From Serinus canaria (taxonomy: Eukaryota; Chordata; Aves; Passeriformes; Fringillidae), in assembly GCF_022539315.1 (NCBI RefSeq), contig NC_066316.1:102604179-102668178 (forward strand): a stretch of 64,000 bases of DNA, in the 5' to 3' direction. The translations under genes and the position numbers were made by a program. Within the stretch, counting starts at the first letter, position 1. Each line of letters starts with the position of its first letter. Positions 37,516 to 48,217 of this stretch are shown piece after piece. The notes below the pieces were generated by a model, which worked only from the letters and a program-made list of their open reading frames with translations, searched no databases and was not told the DNA's origin.

Positions 37516-38064
37516 GTTGGGTTTAAGGTATGTCATTGAGTCCTCTGCTTCTCATAACATTGTCAGACTTACTTCTGTTTAATCTCATGCAGTAACAAGC
37601 TAACTGAGTTTAAATAAAAAAATCCCAGTATTAAAAAAAAGAGTGATTATCTTTCAATCCCCAAAGGCCCAGCTATTGCCAACAGTTAACCACTGATGTG
37701 TGAGAGTGACCTGTGGGTCTTTTGTGAGCAAGCTTGGTTTGTACATGAGACAGAGCTGTGACTAAAATCTTTTATTCTAGCAGATGAGGGGTACAATGCT
37801 GGTAAAGCATAAGGATTAAAATGAAGGACAAAGGAAGGAAACAAAAACTTTTGCCATGCAGTTTTGCCACATGCTTTAAATCAGCTTTGTAGGACTTGCC
37901 TGCATTACTGGTTATAAGAAAGTCATAGAACCTTGTCCTTGCAAGATAAATCCCTGAGTTTTACAGCTACAGTTTAAATTTTCATCCCAAATATGACTTT
38001 TCAATTAGAAAAACATGACTAAGGCTCAAGTTTTCCAACCAGCTGTCCCAAAATTTCTAATCTT

Positions 38065-38275
38065 ACATCAGCTGTGTGACTGCAGGCAATTTCTCAACTC
38101 ATTTATTTTCATTTATGATTATTTGCACGGCTGTATATCTAGGACCCAGAGCCCTTTGTGCCAGGTGCTATAAAAGAGAACAGAGAGCAATCCCCACTGG
38201 AAAAAGCTGAGTCTACAGCTAGGGAGCTGGAATGGACAATAAGAAATGAGTGACAAGCAGTGGCCTGTCTGTATT
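38065..38275 (+). mobile_element. Ancient amniote SINE (MIR-like head with conserved tail)
   Basis: The head GCTGTGTGACTGCAGGCAAT matches the MIR core phrase 'gctgtgtgaccttgggcaag'. It is followed by GATTATTTGCACGGCTGTATATCTAGGACCCAGAGCCC, GTGCCAGGTGCTATAAAAGA and CAGAGAGCAATCCCCACTGG. These fit a tail seen in old amniote repeats ('ttatttgtattgc.gtagcgcctag', 'gtgctaggcgctgtacaaac', 'agacagtccctgcccc'). The family name is from memory; divergence is high. Confidence 0.6.
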
Positions 38276-38389
38276 CATCATACAAGAAAAATGTCTCAAA
38301 GACAGGACAAAACTCCTAGTAATTGGATGCTTACTGGGATCTTCAAAAGGTGAGACTTGGGACATGAAAGAACAAAGGTGCTGAGAAAG

Positions 38390-38610
38390 GAATCAGGGGG
38401 ATGAAACGTGCAGGATATCTGGGAGCTGCCTCACTGGTGAAGGTTCACCCATGGCTGTCCTGTGATATGAAGGAGAGGAGGGCTGCAGCAGGACAGCAGT
38501 GTGCAGAGGACGATGGCCCATGGAAACAAGCCCTCTGTCAGGGCTGTGTTTGTCAAGGCCATGAAAGAAGGTCACAGCAGTATTCAGCAAACAATGATGC
38601 TCTGAGAGCT
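38390..38610. other. GC-richer island, unidentified
   Basis: Open for 112 codons on the plus strand (38401-38739) and in a second frame on the minus strand, with no recognisable family. Probably non-coding; could be old repeat-derived DNA. Confidence 0.3.
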
Positions 38611-39179
38611 TCCTTGAGGAGTAGCCATGGGGGTTGGTGGGAGAGGTCGTGCTTTAGAAACATTGTGGTGAAGGAAAATATTTCAGATAGAGCTTGGTTA
38701 GCAATACCCACAGAGAAATGGCTCAGTGTTTGCATGTAAATTGTGAACCTAAGTGACAGGACTGATGGCAGTGTGGTGACACTCTTATTCTTTGAATTTT
38801 CAGTATTTTTATATCTTTAGGGAAGGCACTGCACTTTCTGTAACACTTAGCAGGATGTGGCCCTTCCTACATTGTGGAAAAGAGCTAATAGAAAATGAGA
38901 GTATATAAATATGTCCCTCAGCTCTGTTAAAATTAATTTTATGGATCTAGGTGTTGAAAAGCTAAATTTGAAGACTTAATTAAGAAAATAACAAACAAGG
39001 AAAAGAACCAAATATATCCCTGACACCTGCACACACCATGAATTAATTTTCCTTGGCAAAATTTAGAAATATACATCTTCACATTTAAGCTAACACAATT
39101 GTTAAGCTGGCCACCAGATTTCATATGATTAATATTTATCACTGCCACGTCCATAGTGCTCCAGGATTTAATTCAAAAT

Positions 39180-40075
39180 GTGAATCTTTCCTAAATCACA
39201 GCACTTAACTTCTAATCTTGTTTGTTTGTTTTGATTAAACAAAGATGTTCTGCTTTTTTTGTAGAAGTGATGTCACCTAATTGACTACATGTTGGTTTAG
39301 CCTCTAAAGCCATAAAATGTGATTCTATTCTTCATAGCTTTTAAGCTTGATTAAAGCAAGCTCCTCAAGTTGTTCTCTAATAGCAGGCTCCCCAGAAATG
39401 GAGAGAGATTCTCAAGCGGTTTAATGTTTAGAAAATGAAGAAACATCTCCACCCCCTCATGTAACCACAGGAAACAAAGTATTAAAGTTGAGGAGGGGGA
39501 AGGAATGGAGAAAAAGAGAAGTCAGTTCTCTGTATTTCCCCCAAAATGTGAACCACAAAGGATTGTTTTCCTTTCATGTGAAAAGATTTTTAGCATTTCA
39601 TTTCCTTAGATTTCTATACGGTACGAGCAAAACTCTTAAATCACTAGTTAGCGGTTTCAATCTAAATCTCATCATCTAATTATTTTTACAACGCATTCTT
39701 GGAAGGGTAGGAATGGTTCTGCCAGGAGATGTTTCACAATAATTAGAAGCCCCAATGGGTCTCTTAAGAATGTTTAAAGGGTTCCATATGCAGGCTGCTA
39801 TGGGGAACCATGCTGTACACAGCTCTTCGTTTGAAGCAATAAGTCTTGACAGCCCTTGTTGTATTTTATTATAGCAAACAAAATCCATGCCAACCAATCA
39901 GGTCCCTGAATGTCTTGCCATTCTTTACTAGGAAAAATAACAGTGGAGATCAGTTAGCTACAAAGACACCATCATATCATTGCAAAAATGGGCTGCTTCA
40001 AAGGCATTTCTCTCAAAAACTGTTCTTTGTAGGGTAGCAACTGCATTAAAAGGTGAATTTTGTCCAAAACAATGA
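39180..40075. promoter_or_regulatory. Candidate conserved non-coding element cluster
   Basis: About 0.9 kb of unique sequence without recognised repeats. It has dense, non-repetitive motif words: GTGATGTCACCTAATTG (39268-), CTATACGGTACGAGC (39613-), AGTTAGCGGTTTCAATC (39647-), CATCTAATTATTTTTACAACGC (39672-), AACCAATCAGG (39893-). CpGs are kept where neighbours have lost them. Only short frames occur. This fits a regulatory block, but conservation is inferred, not seen. Confidence 0.38.
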
Positions 40076-40145
40076 CAAAAGAAAAAAAAGAGACCAAACC
40101 AAAAAAAAACCCCCAAAACAAAAACGCAAACCAACCCAAAAAGTG
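40076..40145 (+). repeat. A/C-rich low-complexity tract
   Basis: About 70 bases of A with interspersed C (AAACCAAAAAAAAACCCCCA and similar), with one CG. Confidence 0.85.
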
Positions 40146-43100
40146 CTTTCAAACCAGTGTTCCAGTGTTTAAAGTTGTTTGCTTTCCTTTTTACGCAATA
40201 AGCATGCAGAATTGGCATTTGAAGTTAAAACATGTACACTGAAATATGCTTTGCTAAAACACAGAAACGGACAATTTGAGAAGCTCAATCTTCCTCCTGT
40301 TGTGTCCATCAGCCAATGAATAGCTGCTGTACACCTTTTAGCTGAGTATATCTTGCCTGTACAGTCTTTCTGCTTATAGTAAGAAATGCCTGAAGAAAGT
40401 GGCTCCGACGAGGAGAGTGACATCATACACTTTATGAATTTCTTTGTCCATGTGCATGCACGTTTAGCAATGGATAGTTACAAGGAAAACAGAAAGTGAG
40501 AGCTCTTCTGCAGTGTAGGGCTGATAACACAGTATTCCCAAGGAACACAGAAGCAAAAACAGGCACTGGAAGCAGAGAAAAAAATAGAAAACTTTCTATT
40601 TAAACAGCTGCTGTTACTACCAGGGCCTGCAAGGGAACACAACTTTCCAAGAGCATCCTCTTCCTTATGGGTCTCACATACTGCTCTGTTTTTCCAACTA
40701 ACTCTTGGGGGGACTTTGCTGAAGCTCAGTCTTGGTCCCTGAGGGTAACAGGCATTTTTCTGGATAACTAGCAATGTATGTTTTCAGAAATGTGATTTGC
40801 CTGCATATGTGACATATTTGTGGCCATATTAGGCATGCTCATATGCATGCACGCAAATGTATGTGCCTGCATTTTCAAATCCAGTCCATAATGACTTTTT
40901 CTTTGGATACAGACACGTCTCCCGTGTCAGCTGTGAAGTCATTGGCTTCATCTCTGCTTTTATTTTCAGCTTTGGCAAGGACTTTGTTTGAGACATCATA
41001 TGTGTAAAGATATCTGCACATAATTTTATACTGAGCACTTTATCTGGGTTTGCCCAGTATTTAAATATCACAAGAAGTGGGTTACTTCACTAACGTATTT
41101 CATTAAGGAGGCTAATTTTATGTGTGTATTTTTTTCAATAAATAATTATTTTCTTTTAAGAATGTGTTTTACCATTTTATAGCCATCATTTTAAAATTAA
41201 TTGATTTGAACTATTTTGATGATTTCAGACAAAACTTCAAATTTGCAGGAGTTCTTTAGTTCATTTTTTCTCTAGCAATTTTGAAAAGAGTGACATGTAT
41301 ATCTGGTCTCATTGTAGTGTGGGAAAAATATCTTTACTCATCATTCAATTAAAGTAATCATTGCTATTACTCTACCAAATATAGAGTTAAATATGAAACA
41401 GGCTGTATAGTTCAGCCCTTTACAAGAATAAGGTATCATACAGTAGGTAGAGTAGTTTTAATTTCTCAATGTGCAGGTTTCATAAGTGCAAACTTAAGCG
41501 TTTCTCAAAACCTCCTTTTTTCTTACCTCTGTGTCTTGTCTTTTTTCATAGCTCAAGGAGAGAAGTAGGCTTACTCAGAAAGAAAAATTTGCCAACACTC
41601 ATGGGTTGAAACTCCTGTGGTATTCATGGGTTGAAACTCCAATGCTCATGGGTTGAAATGCCGTCTCACTTCAGTGTCTGTAGGAGAAATCTAGAGCAAA
41701 CAGCCCTTGAGGGTTGATAGCTCATAAAAGTATCTCCAATTAGGCTTGAAGAGTGTTACTCTAACTTTATCAATCAATACCATTAAAATCCCCTGTTGCA
41801 AGCTGAAAAATATTCCCTAGCTTGCCACAAAACTCCAAGGTGCCAGGTGCAAAAAATGCTACCAAGCATCTCCAAGACTCATAAAACCAAACACCATTGT
41901 CAAGAGCAACAGCATGGAATTTCAGAGGTGAATATGCTCCAGTAGCCCTGAGGAATGAATGAACTGTGTCCTGTGCCACAGAGGGCTGGAGGCAATCCTC
42001 ACCCACCTTGGGCAGTGGGATCTGGGAGAAGGATCATCACTCCTGACTCCAAGCCTGGCAACTGCAAAGCCAAGCAGCACTAGCCCAACAAGTCAGAGAT
42101 TTTGCAGTCTCTGGGTACACCAGCACATCCTTCCTGATGCTGCAGATTCATTTCAGGTCTGTCTCCAAAGGAAAACCTTCTCCCACTTCCTAGACCAGTC
42201 AAGCTATGGCACAAGGAGTTTAAAACAGAAATATTCCTTCCTAGTCCCAGCTGGTATCAGAAGAAAAGTCAAAGCACAGGTTTAACATGGGACAAATGCA
42301 GCATGAAAACAAGCCTTAGCAAATGGTCACCAAGATACCTTTAGGGTGCTCCTTAGGGATATTAAAAAAAAAGTATATAATACTGATTCCTATTGGATTG
42401 TTTTTGTTTCTAGTTATAATGACATTTTAGTCAGTCATGGAATCTTTTATTTATCCAAGGTTTCAGGGCTCATCTTGAAACAATTTAGTTTCCTCATGTC
42501 TATCCATCTTCTATAGGACACTGTCCTTAAAAATTACAATGTGGATAACTAGAAAACATCAAATTTCTACTCAAAATTTTTTCATAAGCATTTTATGATC
42601 ATACATCATGTTATCCTATACCAATAACATCTTTGGAAGGAAATAGCTATTTTCTGTCTTTCATGTTTATGATCCAGATGTCTTTATTACAAAAAGTTTT
42701 ATAACTTAGGGGTCTTTATTAGACCAAACAAACTAAGATTTTTTTAAATTCTGTTTTCATCTGGTAAACTCTTCATTATATTAATCACCTGTCAAAGGTT
42801 ACCTAAACCTACTACCATTTAAATTATTTTTACATGACTTACTGGAATTACATTCTTTAAAGATGAACATATCATTTTGTAGTGATATTCATTCTTTCCA
42901 TTCCCTATCACTCTTTTTATCAGTCTTTTGTCTTACCTGGAAAGAAATTTCAGATAAGGTCTTATTACATTTAAATTCAATATATTTTCAGTGTAGTAAC
43001 TTTTACTGAATTCACCCATTTGTGTCTTAAAATCCAAAACATTACTTTGATTCTGTATAGATTTCTAAAACCAGTTCAATTACCTCACTCTCTCTTAATC

Positions 43101-44050
43101 CACAAATAGTTTCTATATTCATCTCTTCCCTTAACATCTTGTTTCTTCCCTTCTTTCAGGTCCCATGTCTCAGGAATTTCTTGAGAGAGAAGAGGACAAA
43201 TCATCCCAGGCTCAGAGTGCCCCAGCTGGGCGTGGTGCAATCTCAAGAAATTTTATTGCCTGTCTTTTATTATTAGTGCCTGTAATAATTTTTTACCTTC
43301 CCAAATGAAGATGGTTTTCCTCTCCCAACCATACTTGATTATTAATAATATTAATATTACCACTTAATTGTTTCATGCTATATTTATACTTTGCCTATTT
43401 CAGGTTCTCCTTAGACAGTGTCTGTACTTTGAGAAAGTAAAATCCATAAAAGGCATCTTGAAGGCAAACATTCTAAAATTCTCTGAGGACTGACATTCTC
43501 AAGCTATTTGTTGACCATCATTATTTTACCACTCATTCATTCTTCCTGTCTGTGGAATTTAAGGTACTTTCTCTCTTCAGTGTATTCCATAAGATATCAT
43601 AGTAAGTTTTCATCTCTGTCATTTTAAGAATAGTCAAGACACTTATTCCAGAATAAGTAATTATTTCCAGCTCCAACTAATCTTGAAATTCAGAAATATT
43701 TCAGACACTGTATATATTTTGTATTTTTTCTCAGTCTTCACTCTAGCAAACCTGTCAGGTAATGTATCCCAGCTTTGTAGAACCATTTCATTTCCTATTA
43801 TCAGTGATTCAACCTCTTGCCATGATTTTTCTATTCTCCCATGTCTCATCAAAAGACTGTATAAGATGCAATTATTGGGACACTTTACCATAATCTCCCA
43901 CAAATCCCCATGCTCAGTCAGCTTCACAAAGAAATGATCAATGGTCTGTGTTCAGATCATAATTATGAAGCTGAAAAAGAAACAATCAGCTATAATTCCT
44001 TAAAGTGTACCTCTGAAAATAAAATGCATCTCTTGAACTGCAGTTATGTA
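40146..44050. other. Unique DNA, no gene seen
   Basis: No exon supported in about 3.9 kb. Includes a short three-copy repeat (41599-41662). A GC-richer patch at 41940-42290 is open for 108 codons on the plus strand but matches nothing I know. Confidence 0.5.
41599..41662 (+). repeat. Three-copy short tandem repeat
   Basis: TCATGGGTTGAAACTCC occurs at 41599-41615 and 41624-41640; TCATGGGTTGAAATGCC follows at 41646-41662. Spacings are 25 and 22 bases, so the units are unequal in length. Confidence 0.85.
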
Positions 44051-44053
44051 AGA

Positions 44054-44640
44054 TAATTCAAGTTGGAAATAACTGGAATTCTGAATCCCTGCTCAAACAG
44101 TGATTCAGTCAGGTTGCTCAAAGTACAGGACTTCTCAAGTTTTGAGTATCTCAAAGGATGGAGATTCCACAGCAACTTTATGAAATCTGTTCCTATGTTT
44201 AATTCACATTGTTGTGGAATTTTTCCTTTTATATCAACCCAGAATCTCAATTTTTGCAACTTAATTGTCTACTGTTTGCATTTCTTTCAATGTCTGCCTG
44301 CCAAAAATATCTAGATCTGTCTCCTCTGCATCTGCCTGATATTTGGAGAACAAATAGATTCCCTTTTAGCCTTCTCTTCTCCAGGTTAATCAAACCCATC
44401 TCTCTCAGGCTTTCCTCATATGTCATGTGCTGTGGACCCCTTCACATCCTGGAGGGTCTCTTCTATGCTTTCTCCTGTACACTAATTCCCTTTTTTGTTT
44501 TGGGGACCCAAACTGGACAGACTGTTCCAGCTGTAGCCTCATGAATGCTGAATTGAAGGAAATAATCATTTTCTTTGATCTACTGGTCATGGTGTAGACC
44601 AGTATGGGGTTAGCCTTTGTTGCTGGAAGGGTGCAAAGTT
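44054..44640 (-). mobile_element. CR1 LINE 3' end, antisense, old
   Basis: On the + strand the copy follows a reversed CR1: AATTCAAGTTGGAAATAACTGG (3' end), CCCTGCTCAAACAGTGATTC, GAGTATCTCAAAGGATGGAGATTCCACAGC, CTTCTCTTCTCCAGGTTAATCAAACCC, CTCTCTCAGGCTTTCCTCATATG, then GGACCCAAACTGGACAGACTG. About 590 bases of the 3' end are present, diverged and with a few insertions. The 5' edge is approximate. Confidence 0.85.
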
Positions 44641-44955
44641 CAGTCCTCTGCAGTGAGGAGGTGAAGAGCTTTTCCTGTAAGAGAGCAGGAGTTTTACAGC
44701 ACTCTGACCACTGCCGTGATGTTTTGCTCCTGGGAGGTCTCTCTAGCAGCTGACTTGCACAGCTGACTGAGGTGTCATACTGAGATCCTGGGAAGCTGTC
44801 ATTTGTAGGGAGAATTCTATTCCCAAGGGCTATGGATAATATGTTGATTTGTTAGGTGGCTATTTACAAAACAGTACTAAAAACTAGAGACACAAGGCAG
44901 AAGTAAAATTCAGACTAAACAAAATGTTTCAAAATGTACAGTGTTGTTCTTGAGA

Positions 44956-45030
<75 letters not shown>
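44956..45030. repeat. (ATT)25 microsatellite
   Basis: Twenty-five uninterrupted ATT units. Very likely polymorphic in length. Confidence 0.97.
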
Positions 45031-45034
<4 letters not shown>

Positions 45035-45307
45035 ATCCCAAGATACTTCAAAATTAATCACGGCTCTGAATTGAAATATTAAATACTTTCTTTTGGAAAA
45101 CATTAAAATAATCATTTTTTACTGTTGTGGGGTTTTTTCTCTACAGGAAGAGTTGAAAAATTTGATGCTGGAATGTGAAATATTCAGGTCTTCCTTTTCT
45201 GAGTGAAAAAAAGCTTTAAAGTTGAAAACCCTCAGTCATTCCACATCTTTCTGCTAGATGTTGATTTACTCAGTAGAAAATAACACTTTTAGAAAGTCAG
45301 TTTTCCA

Positions 45308-45360
45308 TTTAAATTCTTCTAAAATTAAAGCTGATTTAAATTCTTCTAAATCTAAAGCAG
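45308..45360 (+). repeat. 26-27-bp tandem duplication, slightly diverged
   Basis: ATTTAAATTCTTCTAAAATTAAAGCTG is followed by TTTAAATTCTTCTAAATCTAAAGCAG. A local duplication with two or three differences. Confidence 0.8.
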
Positions 45361-45897
45361 ATGGAGGAGCAAATAGGAGGAAAGTTTACTTTTATTTATC
45401 CAGAAAAAAAAAAAAAAGAAACCAAAACAACCCGTGTTTAATGATGGTGCAGGATTTGGAATCACTATGCCCAGTTTGGATCAAAGTTGATAATTCTGTT
45501 ATTCTTTTTTGGTATAAAAAAGTGACCAACAATAATTTATTTTAATTCACAAGATATTTCTACTTACACTTGAGCAGATGTGAGTGAGTTCTGTCTGCTG
45601 GTGGCATGGCAGTGACAGTGCAGCCCACACCTGGGCTTGTGCAGCCCTCCAAATCACCTGCCTTTGTGGCTGACTGCACTTGGATGGGATGCAGCTTTTT
45701 GGCAGAGCTCTGTTCTGCCTTTGAGGGAAATGTCAATAAACCCATTTCCCCATTACTCTTGAAATCAGTCCAGAAATTGCAATTGCTTTCTTCCACTCTG
45801 CTTGGTTTATACTGGACTCTCAAAGACCAGTTTGGAGTTCTGTGATCACTTACCTGGAAAGATGGAGCCTCTTCATGCACTGCCTTCAAGGTCTGAT

Positions 45898-46449
45898 TTA
45901 ATCCTTCACAGAGTGCTTCTGCACTGGTTTAGAGTTCATGTTCACATAAAAAAGACCCTCATAAATAAAACACCTTGGGTGATAATAATACTTCAGTTTG
46001 ATTGAATTGCTAATTTGATTGAATGTGGATAACAAGAAAAAAGGTTTTATTTTCTTTAATTCTGTCACAAAGGATTTTGTTACCCAAGAATAAATTTCCT
46101 GCTTTTTATATAGAAATATCTCATTGCAGTATTCAGCAGCTGTCCTTAACTCTTCCATGGAAAAATTAATCACGTTGTAAATTGCAGAAAGGAACAACAA
46201 GAACAATATATTTAAAGGTAAAGAGAATATATGATAATCTGATAAAATAGTGAACACATCTAAAAGTAGGGACTGCAAAATCCACATCCATGGCTTTTGT
46301 CTGGGAGCTAATGTAAGAAATAGATGGGATGATGGATGAATAGACCTAAACAGAGTAGTTGTGCTGTTATCTGTCACATTTTGTAAAACCAAAGTAGCTG
46401 CATTGCAACAAAGAGTCCTTGTTGATTTAATAATAAGTATGTACATCAT
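45898..46449 (-). other. Longest open frame in the window (183 codons plus stop), status unknown
   Basis: Starts with two ATG codons (MMYILIIKST) and ends KHSVKD before TAA; an in-frame TGA lies two codons before the first ATG. The middle is hydrophobic (MWILQSLLLDVFTILSDYHI, then LPLNILFLLFLSAIYNVINF), so a membrane-type segment is conceivable. The rest is lysine- and tyrosine-rich, as translated AT-rich DNA tends to be. No known domain is seen, and codon use looks like the background. For this composition a frame this long is unlikely but not impossible by chance. I see no promoter or splice evidence that makes it a gene. Not called as CDS. Confidence 0.25.
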
Positions 46450-46551
46450 AAGTCACTACATAAGTATCTACAGCCTTGACATCAAATGGAATCCTGTTTT
46501 CATCTTTCCAGTAAAGTTATTGGAAGAAACTTGCTGCTTGAAATAAATATC

Positions 46552-46574
46552 AAAAAAAAAAAAAAAAAAAAAAA
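46552..46574 (+). repeat. A-run (23 bases) with AATAAA just upstream
   Basis: A23 preceded by AATAAA at 46542-46547. This layout can mark the 3' end of a retrocopied transcript. The upstream plus-strand sequence shows no recognisable gene, so a simple homopolymer is equally likely. Confidence 0.85.
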
Positions 46575-47330
46575 GAGTACACTCTAGACTGCTGTAGATG
46601 GAGGTAGTCTGAGTGACCAAAAAAATCCTAAAACAGTGACAGTAAGTTCTAGGTAACTCAATTTAAATTATGATCACCTAAATAGGAATTTGTGGCCTGA
46701 AACTGCAATCACCAGTGACTGCTATATTCCAGCACATATTAGGGCTGAACTTTTCAACTCTCAGTAAAGGTGAAAACACAGTTTGATGAGGGCTACCTGT
46801 ATTTGTTTAACACAATACAGAACTCCATGATTACTAAAATGCCACTTGAAAAAGCTTTTATAACCAAGTTCTTGGCTTCTGGCCCAAAACTATTGTGTAA
46901 CTATTTGCAGATTAGAAGAGGGGGCTGAAGACAAATGGTGTCTTGAAAGTCAAAACGTGACCTTTCCCAAACAACATGATGCTAAAATGCTAAGTGGGAG
47001 ATAGTCCTGCAGTGTGACTTAAAAGAAAACCACAACTTGTGTTTGGTTTTCAGCATCCACAAGCTATTATTCTGTAATAACAGAGGGAAAAGTTTTCTCC
47101 AGGCAACCCTTCCAGTGGTTGCAATCTGAAAATAACTTCAACCACTAAATGATGTTTAATTTTTTTCTTTCCCTTTTTTCCTTCCTTTCTATTTCATGCA
47201 TATCCATGTTTGCACAGCAGAGCAAATGCACTTCTAAGGATGTGTCACTCTGAATTCAAAGCAGGCTACCCTGAGGAACAGAAATATGCCATGAGTTGCA
47301 CTTAGACTCCAAAGGAAGTGATCTCTAACA

Positions 47331-48146
47331 TCACAGAATTATGAAATCATAAAATATGCTGAGCTGGAAGCATCAGGATCATTGACTCAAACTCATATCC
47401 CTGCACAGGACACCCCAAGAGTCATGTTATGTGTCTCAGAGCATTGTTCAAACTCTTCTTGAACTTAGACAGGTTTGGTGATGTGACAACTTCCCTGGGG
47501 AGTTTGTTCCAGTGCTCAACTATCTTTTGGGGTAAAAGTTTTTACTAATATCTAACATAAACTGAGGAGAGTGAAGAGGTCAGTGCCTCACTTTCTCTCT
47601 TGGGGATGTTGAAGCCCACAGTGAGGTGTCCCCTCAGTCTCCTCTTCTCCAGGCTGAACAGACCAAGTGACCTCAGCCACTCCTCACACAGCTTCCCCTC
47701 AAGCTTCCCCATCTTTGTTGCCTCCTTGGATGCTCTACAATCACTTATTGTCTTTTTCATACTGTGGCACCCAGAGCTGCCCCCAGCACTGGAGGTGAGG
47801 CTGCCCCAGTGCAGAGCAGAGCAGGACAATCCCCTCCCTTGCCCAGCTGGCCATGCTGTCCCTGATGTCCCCAGGACAGGGATGGCCCTCCTGGCTGCCA
47901 GGGCACTGCAGCCCATGTCCAACTTGCCAGGACCCCCAGGACCCCCAGGTCCCTTTCTGTAGCACTGCTCTCCAGCCTCTCATTGCCCAGTCAGTGCTCA
48001 CAGCCAGGGTTACCCTGTGCCAGGTGCAGAATCCAGCATTTCCCCTTCCTGTGAAACTTCATATGGTTGGTGAACTCTCATCTCTCTGATTTGCAGGTCT
48101 CTCTGCAAGACATCTCTGCTCTCAAAGGAGTCAGCAGCAGATTCTG
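47331..48146 (-). mobile_element. CR1 LINE 3' end, antisense (~0.8 kb)
   Basis: The + strand begins with a reversed tail (CACAGAATTATGAAATCATAAAAT) and then TGAGCTGGAAGCATCAGGAT. It continues through TCCCTGGGGAGTTTGTTCCAGTG, TCAGTCTCCTCTTCTCCAGGCTGAACAGACC, CACTGGAGGTGAGGCTGCCCCAG and AGGTCTCTCTGCAAGACATCTCTGC. This is the best-preserved CR1 in the window, with relatively high GC. It is 5'-truncated and non-coding; the two ~120-codon frames over it are by-products. Confidence 0.9.
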
Positions 48147-48181
48147 TTGGTCCAGAAGTGAGTCAGAGCTTTCCCATGATT

Positions 48182-48217
48182 TTCTGCTGTTTCCTGTGTT
48201 ACCATGAAACAGCAGAA
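48182..48217. repeat. 12-bp inverted repeat just beyond a CR1 5' end
   Basis: TTCTGCTGTTTC (48182-48193) pairs perfectly with GAAACAGCAGAA (48206-48217) around a 12-base loop. It lies about 35 bases past the truncated 5' edge of the CR1 copy. Confidence 0.85.

Larger units (their letters stand above)
36190..38064. other. Unique DNA, no gene seen
   Basis: Contains an (AT)17 array at 36517-36550. An 11-bp inverted repeat with a 29-base loop pairs 36742-36752 with 36782-36792 (ATGATTCATGT and its complement). CTATAAATGCT is repeated at 36924-36934 and 36943-36953. A CpG-retaining spot lies at 37485-37515. No exon supported. Confidence 0.55.
45031..47330. other. Between two CR1 copies: one long open frame, no supported gene
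   Basis: Includes a 26-27-bp diverged tandem duplication at 45308-45360 (ATTTAAATTCTTCTAAA twice) and a GC-richer patch at 45560-45890. It also holds the 184-codon open frame at 45898-46449 (minus), an A-run at 46552-46574 and a pyrimidine-rich stretch near 47158-47200. No exon is called. Confidence 0.5.

Noticed and set aside
41959..42285. 108-codon plus-strand frame in a GC-richer patch
   Set aside because: No recognised family and no supporting signals.
47545..47962. Two ~120-codon frames on opposite strands
   Set aside because: They lie inside an antisense CR1 3' end, which is non-coding; the higher GC there lowers the number of stops.
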